Made by a program: the position numbers and the translations under genes
Notes under the pieces: generated by a model
Told to the model about the DNA's origin: nothing
The model's input: only the letters and a program-made list of their open reading frames with translations
The model's database searches: none
In this document: one piece after another, positions 52,457 through 57,561 of the stretch
How positions within the stretch are numbered: the stretch's first letter is position 1
Layout: the number at the start of each line of letters is the position of its first letter
NCBI GenBank assembly: GCA_018267315.1
Contig: JAFDYS010000025.1
Location: 35,951 to 93,511 of the forward strand
Origin: Bacteroidota bacterium
Lineage (GTDB): Bacteria > Bacteroidota > Bacteroidia > Chitinophagales > UBA10324
Reading direction: 5' to 3'
Length of the DNA: 57,561 nucleotides

Positions 52457-54850
52457 ATGAGCAAGCAGTTTCTAATCATTCTGTCCGTTTTGATTTCAGT
52501 GGCCGGAACAGCTTTTTCTCAAAGCGGAAAAATCACCGGTCGTGTTTTTAATGCCATCAATAATGAACCCATTGAGTTTGCCACCGTGGGGATTGATGGC
52601 ACCTCACTGGGCACCTCGACTGATTCTGCGGGCAATTTCGTTATTGCCGGATTGCAGCCGGGACTTTACAACCTGAAGGTTTCTTCAGTGGGCTTTAAAA
52701 GCAAAACCATTTTTGAAATACAGGTAAGCAACTCGGCGCCGGCCCAGGTGGATGTGCCGCTTGAATCAATGGCAACGGAGCTTACTGAGGTAACGGTGAA
52801 GTCGGATGCTTTTGACAAGTCAGATGAAAGTCCGGTTTCACTGCGCACCATTGGTGTAAATGAAATTCAGCGCAACCCTGGCGGCAATCGTGACATTTCG
52901 CGGGTGGTGCAATCGTTCCCCGGAGTGTCTTATACCGTTTCATTCCGGAGCGATCTCATCATCCGGGGTGGCGCGCCCAATGAGAACCGGTTTTTCCTCG
53001 ATGATGTGGAAGTGCCCACCATCAATCATTTTGCAACGCAGGGCAGCAGCGGCGGACCGGTAGGGATGATCAATGTGGATTTCATCAAAGAAGTTGAATT
53101 CTATTCCGGCGCATTTCCGGCTGACAAAGGTTCGGGGCTCAGCTCTTTGTTTGAATTCAAACAGAAGGACGGGCGCAACGACCGCATCGGATTCACCGCC
53201 ACCGTAGGATCCAGTGATCTTGGCCTTACACTGGAAGGACCGATTGGCAGCAAGTCCAATTTCATATTCTCCGTGCGCCGCTCTTACCTGCAGTTTCTTT
53301 TCAAAGCGCTGGAGCTGCCTTTCCTTCCTACATACAATGACTACCAGTTTAAGTACAAAGTCCGGTTTGACCGCAAGAATGAACTGAGCGTAATTTCTCT
53401 TGGCGCCCTTGATCATAATGAACTGAACCTTTCGGCGAATAAAACGGCCGAACAGCAATACCTGCTGGGCGTGCTTCCTTCGCAGGACCAATGGAATTAC
53501 ACTTTCGGTGTAGTGTATAAGCACTTCGGAAAAAATAACTTCATCACAGCGGTTGCCAGCCGCAACATGCTGAACAATGAGTCCAATAAATATGAGAACA
53601 ACGATGAAAGCAGTGAGGCAAACCTGTTACTCAATTACCAATCGCAGGAGATTGAAAACAAGTTGCGGCTTGAAAACAACTGGTACCGCAATAACCTGAA
53701 AATTTATTACGGCGTGGCTTATGAATATGTGAAGTATAACAATGCTACGTACCAGAAGCGGAGTGATCCTTCCGGCAATGTGTTCCTCGTTGATTTTTCA
53801 TCGCAGCTTGACTTCAGCAAGTTTGCCGGGTTCGGACAAATCTCTTATCCGTTTTTCGACAGGCGGCTGATCACTTCATTCGGGTTGCGCACCGATTTCA
53901 CGAATTACGATGAGAGCATGAGCAATCCGCTGGATCAATTATCACCGCGGCTGTCTCTTACTTACAACATCAGCGATCAGTTTAATCTCAACTTCAATGC
54001 AGGCATCTATCATCAGTTGCCGCCATACACCGTAATGGGCTATCGCAGCAACGACGGCGAACTGGTGAATAAAACGAACAATGTTTCCTATATCACCAAC
54101 AAGCAATTGGTGTTTGGCGGTGAGTATTATTCTTCAAATGGCGGACGCATTTCATTGGAAGGATTTTATAAAGGGTACACCAACTATCCGTTTCTTCTCA
54201 AAGATTCCATCTCGCTCGCCAACCTGGGCGCTGACTTTGGCGTGATCGGCAATGAGCCCGCTGTTTCAACCTCTGAAGGGAGAAGTTACGGTGTGGAATT
54301 ATTGCTTCAACAAAAGATCTACAAAGGATTTTACGGGCTGGCTGCCTTTACTTTTTTCCGGAGCGAGTTTAAGGACAAGCGGGGTAATTATGTGCCGTCA
54401 TCGTGGGACAACCGCTTCGTCACGGCGCTCACGGCAGGCAAGAAATTTCCGCGCAACTGGGAGGTAGGAGCCAAGTGGCGTTTCTCCGCCGGGTCTCCGT
54501 ACACACCGTATGACACGGTTACTTCTGCGCTTATTCCGGTGTGGAATGTAAATAACCAGGGTATTCCGGATTACAATCGTCTTAATTCATTGCGCATAGC
54601 TTCCTACAATCAAATTGATGTAAGGGTTGATAAGAAGTGGTTCCTTTCCAAATTCAGTATTGACCTCTATCTCGACATACAAAATCTGCTCAACGCAAAA
54701 GTGAAACTGCCCCCGTACCTCGATGTGGTGCGTGATGAAAACGGCGTGCCGGTGGAAGACCCCAATAACCCCGGTTCATATCAAATATATTATCTCGATA
54801 ACACCAGCGGCACTGTGTTGCCATCCATTGGATTGGTGTTTGAGTATTAA
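52457..54850 (+). CDS. TonB-dependent outer membrane receptor with N-terminal carboxypeptidase-regulatory domain
   Basis: 797 residues from ATG 52457; a TTG at 52442 adds five residues. Signal peptide ending TAFSQ. Residues ~22-110 are a CarboxypepD_reg-like beta domain (GKITGRVFNAINNEPIEFATV). A TonB plug follows (NRDISRVVQSFPGVSYTV, DLIIRGGAPNENRFFLDDVEVP, VDFIKEVEFYSGAFPADKG). The remaining 550 residues are a 22-strand barrel that ends in the aromatic residue of GLVFEY. No SusD partner follows. The ligand is unknown; a TAAACA half-site 31 bases before the start resembles those near crt genes. Confidence 0.85.
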   Translation: MSKQFLIILSVLISVAGTAFSQSGKITGRVFNAINNEPIEFATVGIDGTSLGTSTDSAGNFVIAGLQPGLYNLKVSSVGFKSKTIFEIQVSNSAPAQVDVPLESMATELTEVTVKSDAFDKSDESPVSLRTIGVNEIQRNPGGNRDISRVVQSFPGVSYTVSFRSDLIIRGGAPNENRFFLDDVEVPTINHFATQGSSGGPVGMINVDFIKEVEFYSGAFPADKGSGLSSLFEFKQKDGRNDRIGFTATVGSSDLGLTLEGPIGSKSNFIFSVRRSYLQFLFKALELPFLPTYNDYQFKYKVRFDRKNELSVISLGALDHNELNLSANKTAEQQYLLGVLPSQDQWNYTFGVVYKHFGKNNFITAVASRNMLNNESNKYENNDESSEANLLLNYQSQEIENKLRLENNWYRNNLKIYYGVAYEYVKYNNATYQKRSDPSGNVFLVDFSSQLDFSKFAGFGQISYPFFDRRLITSFGLRTDFTNYDESMSNPLDQLSPRLSLTYNISDQFNLNFNAGIYHQLPPYTVMGYRSNDGELVNKTNNVSYITNKQLVFGGEYYSSNGGRISLEGFYKGYTNYPFLLKDSISLANLGADFGVIGNEPAVSTSEGRSYGVELLLQQKIYKGFYGLAAFTFFRSEFKDKRGNYVPSSWDNRFVTALTAGKKFPRNWEVGAKWRFSAGSPYTPYDTVTSALIPVWNVNNQGIPDYNRLNSLRIASYNQIDVRVDKKWFLSKFSIDLYLDIQNLLNAKVKLPPYLDVVRDENGVPVEDPNNPGSYQIYYLDNTSGTVLPSIGLVFEY

Positions 54851-54901
54851 GTATCGAATTAAGCAGATGGCCGCCGTATAGAAAATTCTTAATATTGAAG
54901 T

Positions 54902-55666
54902 GTGAAATACAGATGGCCACTTCTGTTTATTATGCTGGCGGCAGTCACTGCTTCAGCACAAACCAATGATTTACGGGGCATCATCTACAATCATGAAATG
55001 AGTGGTGGCATTGAAGTGCATACCGCCGGATGGGGCATGTTTTTCAATGTGGCCCATCGCGAAGAGCTGAAGAAGAAAACCCTCTGGCAGTTTGAAGTGA
55101 TGCAGATTCATCATCCAAAGGAAGTGAAGCAAACCATTGACTTCGGTTTGGCATTCTTCGGGTTCAATTCACCCAAGCCATTCAAATACGGAAAGCAGAA
55201 CAACTTCTACCTCGTGAATGCGGTGTATGGAAAGCAATTCATGATCGCTGAACGCGCGGAGAAGAGCGGTGTTGAACTCGGCATTAAAATAATGGGCGGT
55301 TTATCGCTTGGCCTTCTGAAGCCGTATTACCTCAATGTGCTTTATCCTTCAGACAACTCGAACAGTTATGTCATTAAGGCCATCCGTTACACTCCGGAAA
55401 CGGCTGATAAGTTTCTTGACTGGTTCAGCATTTACGGCGGTGCAGGATTTACTTATGGCCTCGGCGAAATTCAATTCATTCCCGGCATTCAACTCAAAAG
55501 CGGACTCAACTTTGACTGGGCGCAAAATGAAGACGCCATCAAAGCGCTGGAAGTAGGAATCATTTTCGATGCATACTATAAAGAAGTTCCCATCATGATT
55601 CTGGAAAAGAACCAGCAATTCATTCCCAACCTGTATCTCTCGATAGAGTTTGGAAAGAAGTGGTAA
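54902..55666 (+). CDS. Hypothetical outer-membrane beta-barrel-like protein
   Basis: 254 residues, start GTG at 54902, signal peptide MKYRWPLLFIMLAAVTASAQ. The mature protein alternates aromatic and polar residues (TAGWGMFFNVAH, QTIDFGLAFFGF, SIYGGAGFTYGLGEIQFIPG, NLYLSIEFGKKW) and ends in an aromatic residue, a pattern typical of an outer-membrane barrel of about 10-12 strands. No named domain is recognised. It follows the TonB receptor by 51 bases on the same strand and precedes lipA. It may be a receptor partner, but this is only proximity. Confidence 0.6.
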   Translation: MKYRWPLLFIMLAAVTASAQTNDLRGIIYNHEMSGGIEVHTAGWGMFFNVAHREELKKKTLWQFEVMQIHHPKEVKQTIDFGLAFFGFNSPKPFKYGKQNNFYLVNAVYGKQFMIAERAEKSGVELGIKIMGGLSLGLLKPYYLNVLYPSDNSNSYVIKAIRYTPETADKFLDWFSIYGGAGFTYGLGEIQFIPGIQLKSGLNFDWAQNEDAIKALEVGIIFDAYYKEVPIMILEKNQQFIPNLYLSIEFGKKW

Positions 55667-55765
55667 TACGCCACACCGGCTGAACTTTCGCCCAGGAAAG
55701 TCCGTTCACGATTCACCATTGACCATTGACCTTTCTCCACGGCCACTTCTCCTTATTTTTGCTTC

Positions 55766-56641
55766 ATGAGTGAAACCGAAGTGCTTCAGGAAAAACCGCA
55801 GCGGCTGAAAAAGCCCGATTGGCTGCGGGTGAAATTACCTACCGGTGAAAACTACCGTCACGTGCGTGATCTGGTAAGTGAGTATAAGCTTCATACCATT
55901 TGTGAAAGCGGCAATTGTCCTAATATGGGTGAATGCTGGGGAGCAGGCACAGCCACATTTATGATCCTGGGTAATGTGTGTACCCGATCCTGCGGGTTTT
56001 GTGCCGTGCAAACGGGGTTGCCCACCGAATTGGATTGGGAAGAACCGGTACGGGTAGCGAATGCCATCAAGCTGATGGGTGTAAAGCATGCCGTGATCAC
56101 TTCAGTCAATCGTGATGAGTTGAAAGATGGCGGAGCTGCGATTTGGGCGGCGACAGTTAAATCTGTTCGTGAAATAGCACCGGGTGTAACGCTGGAAACA
56201 CTCATCCCTGATTTCAAAGGGTACATGCAAAGTGTAGACGCCATGATAGAAGTAGCTCCTGAAGTAGTTTCACATAACATGGAAACAGTTCAACGGCTCT
56301 ATCGGCGTGTTCGCCCGCAGGCGAAATATGAGCGCAGTCTGGCTGTGATCCGCCGGTTGAAGGACGGCGGCATGCGCACTAAATCCGGCATCATGGTTGG
56401 ACTTGGTGAAAAGGAAGAAGAAGTGTTTCAGGTGATGGATGATTTACGTACAGCGGGTTGCGATGTGATGACCATCGGGCAATACCTCCAGCCCACGCGC
56501 AATCATCTCGAAGTGTTGGAGTGGGTTCGCCCGGAAGTGTTCAGGCACTATGAGCAGGTGGGTCTTTCCAAAGGATTTCTCTACGTCGAAAGCGGGCCGC
56601 TCGTGCGCTCCTCATACCATGCGGAGAAGCATGTGAAGTGA
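55766..56641 (+). CDS. lipA: Lipoyl synthase
   Basis: 291 residues, full length. The auxiliary iron-sulfur site is [12 protein letters not shown] (Cys46, Cys51, Cys57) and the radical-SAM cluster is CTRSCGFC (Cys72, Cys76, Cys79). The C-terminal RSSYHA provides the Ser ligand of the auxiliary cluster. LipA inserts two sulfurs into octanoyl chains on E2 and GcvH domains. It lies alone; no lipB is adjacent. A signature fit this good leaves no real alternative. Confidence 0.96.
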   Translation: MSETEVLQEKPQRLKKPDWLRVKLPTGENYRHVRDLVSEYKLHTICESGNCPNMGECWGAGTATFMILGNVCTRSCGFCAVQTGLPTELDWEEPVRVANAIKLMGVKHAVITSVNRDELKDGGAAIWAATVKSVREIAPGVTLETLIPDFKGYMQSVDAMIEVAPEVVSHNMETVQRLYRRVRPQAKYERSLAVIRRLKDGGMRTKSGIMVGLGEKEEEVFQVMDDLRTAGCDVMTIGQYLQPTRNHLEVLEWVRPEVFRHYEQVGLSKGFLYVESGPLVRSSYHAEKHVK

Positions 56642-56722
56642 TTGCCGGGAACTGCTGTTTTGACCACTCACCATTGTCGAATGACTTAACAATCTTGATT
56701 CAATTTCTCCGTTATTTGCAGT

Positions 56723-57067
56723 ATGAATTTCGTTTTGAAATTACTGGTGAATGCATTGGCTGTGCTGATCACCTCTTACCTCATCCCCGGAATAAATATT
56801 GACCAACCGGGTTGGGCGATTGTAATTGCGGCCGTGCTCGTACTGCTCGATACGGTGCTCAAACCCATCATGATCATTCTCACATTGCCGGTCACCATTT
56901 TCACTTTCGGATTATTTCTTCTGGTGATCAACGCCATTGTTGTTTTACTGGCTGCGCAGATTGTTCCGCATTTTGAAGTGGAGTCGTTCTGGTCAGCATT
57001 GGCTTTCAGTCTGGTGCTCGCCATCATTCAAAGCATATTCGAAAACCTGGCCACGAAGCAGGATTAG
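56723..57067 (+). CDS. Phage holin family-like membrane protein (PF04020-type)
   Basis: 114 residues with four membrane helices separated by short loops: VLKLLVNALAVLITSYLI, GINIDQPGWAIVIAAVLVLLDTVLKPIMIILTLPVTIFTFGLFLLVINAIVVLLAA. LDTVLKPI and LPVTIFTFGLFLLVINA are the family core. Despite the domain name these chromosomal proteins are widespread in bacteria and not necessarily phage lysis proteins; their role is unknown. It lies between lipA and dnaX with no phage genes nearby. Confidence 0.75.
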   Translation: MNFVLKLLVNALAVLITSYLIPGINIDQPGWAIVIAAVLVLLDTVLKPIMIILTLPVTIFTFGLFLLVINAIVVLLAAQIVPHFEVESFWSALAFSLVLAIIQSIFENLATKQD

Positions 57068-57160
57068 TGACCATTCCGGTGCTGTTGAAAAATATTCTTC
57101 GCACATGCCGGCCCGGCATCACATCAATTCCCGAATTCTTTTCAATATTTGCTCAGCCCC

Positions 57161-57561
57161 ATGGAGAGTTTTGTTGTATCAGCCCGCAAGTATCGTCCTT
57201 CCCGGTTTGAAGATGTGATCGGCCAGCCCCAGGTAACCAATACACTGAAGAATGCGCTGCGCTCCAACCAGGTGGCGCAGGCATTTCTCTTTTGCGGCCC
57301 ACGCGGTGTGGGTAAGACCACCTGCGCCCGTATCCTGGCCAAAGCCGTTAACTGTGAAAATCTCACAGCGGATTGTGAGCCATGCAATGAATGCGCATCC
57401 TGCCGGGCATTCAATGAAAGCGCTTCGTTCAACATTATCGAACTGGATGCCGCGTCGAATAATTCGGTGGAAGACATACGCACACTGATTGACCAGGTGC
57501 GGTTTGCGCCACAGGCGGGTAAGAAGAAGATTTACATTATTGATGAAGTGCACATGCTCTC
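57161..57561 (+). CDS. dnaX: DNA polymerase III subunit gamma/tau (partial, 3' end beyond window)
   Basis: The first 133 residues are visible. Start ATG 57161 (MESFVVSARKYRPSRFEDVIGQ), the typical DnaX N-terminus. The Walker A motif is GPRGVGKTT, four cysteines form the zinc module (CENLTADCEPCNECASC), and the AAA+ domain continues with ELDAASNNSVEDIR and the Walker B sequence IYIIDEVHML. DnaX is the clamp-loader ATPase that loads the sliding clamp in replication. The gene is cut by the window edge. Confidence 0.95.
   Translation, partial: MESFVVSARKYRPSRFEDVIGQPQVTNTLKNALRSNQVAQAFLFCGPRGVGKTTCARILAKAVNCENLTADCEPCNECASCRAFNESASFNIIELDAASNNSVEDIRTLIDQVRFAPQAGKKKIYIIDEVHML

Noticed and set aside
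55700..55735. CACCATTGACCATTGACC-type repeats, with a similar string near 56660
   Set aside because: Only short and imperfect copies in two intergenic spots; not enough to call a repeat family.
56723..57067. Holin-like gene as a sign of a prophage
   Set aside because: No phage structural, integrase or lysin genes are nearby and the flanking genes (lipA, dnaX) are housekeeping.

Overview
The window is chromosomal DNA of a member of the Bacteroidota, probably a Chitinophagia/Saprospiria-like lineage (the class is inference). Support: many secreted proteins end in type IX secretion (T9SS) type A sorting domains with the PNP motif, a T9SS Plug homologue is present, a SusC-like TonB receptor carries an N-terminal carboxypeptidase-like regulatory domain, and the best promoter (47431-47463) matches the Bacteroidota TTTG / TAnnTTTG consensus. 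I found no rRNA, tRNA, CRISPR array, insertion sequence or prophage. One gene runs off each end: a zinc peptidase on the left and dnaX on the right.

Layout. 1-2.0 kb: two membrane-anchored proteins on the minus strand that share a duplicated N-terminal anchor. 2.2-5.4 kb: a class II aldolase/short-chain dehydrogenase fusion followed by an MtnA-type sugar-phosphate isomerase, a plausible 5-deoxy- or 5-methylthiopentose salvage pair. 5.5-10.5 kb: two divergent T9SS cargo genes, one a PNGase F-like deglycosylase split by a LamG-type insertion. 10.7-18.3 kb: plus-strand membrane genes (K+ channel, EmrA/MFS/TolC tripartite efflux, AI-2E permease, SulP permease). 18.4-20.8 kb: small minus-strand genes (DUF4256, a DUF4440-like lipoprotein, a TMEM175-like channel, an unknown membrane protein). 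21-35 kb: an island of T9SS-exported beta-propeller-like proteins, including two intact tandem paralogues and a third decayed copy, with an OmpA lipoprotein and a C39-like peptidase. 35-43.4 kb: retropepsin-like protease, cytochrome/YncE-like lipoprotein, CrtD, DUF3467, T9SS Plug, TsaE, alanine dehydrogenase, DUF922 protease, guanine deaminase. 43.5-52.3 kb: carotenoid cluster. 52.5-57.6 kb: TonB receptor and an outer-membrane protein, LipA, a small holin-family-like protein, dnaX.

The most interesting region is the carotenoid supercluster. CrtB, CrtI and CrtYcd should make a monocyclic (gamma-carotene type) or beta-carotene backbone. CruF (hydratase), CrtD (3,4-desaturase) and CrtZ (ring hydroxylase) would give a saproxanthin-type diol. 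A CruC-like glycosyltransferase and a CruD-like acyltransferase would make an acyl-glycoside. Inside the cluster lie a CarH/LitR-like MerR-B12 regulator and an ECF sigma factor. The 240-bp gap between them holds eight TGTTTA/TAAACA half-sites around a near-consensus promoter. The same half-site recurs upstream of crtD, the acyltransferase operon and the TonB receptor, suggesting a light- or B12-responsive regulon. This reading is inference from sequence.
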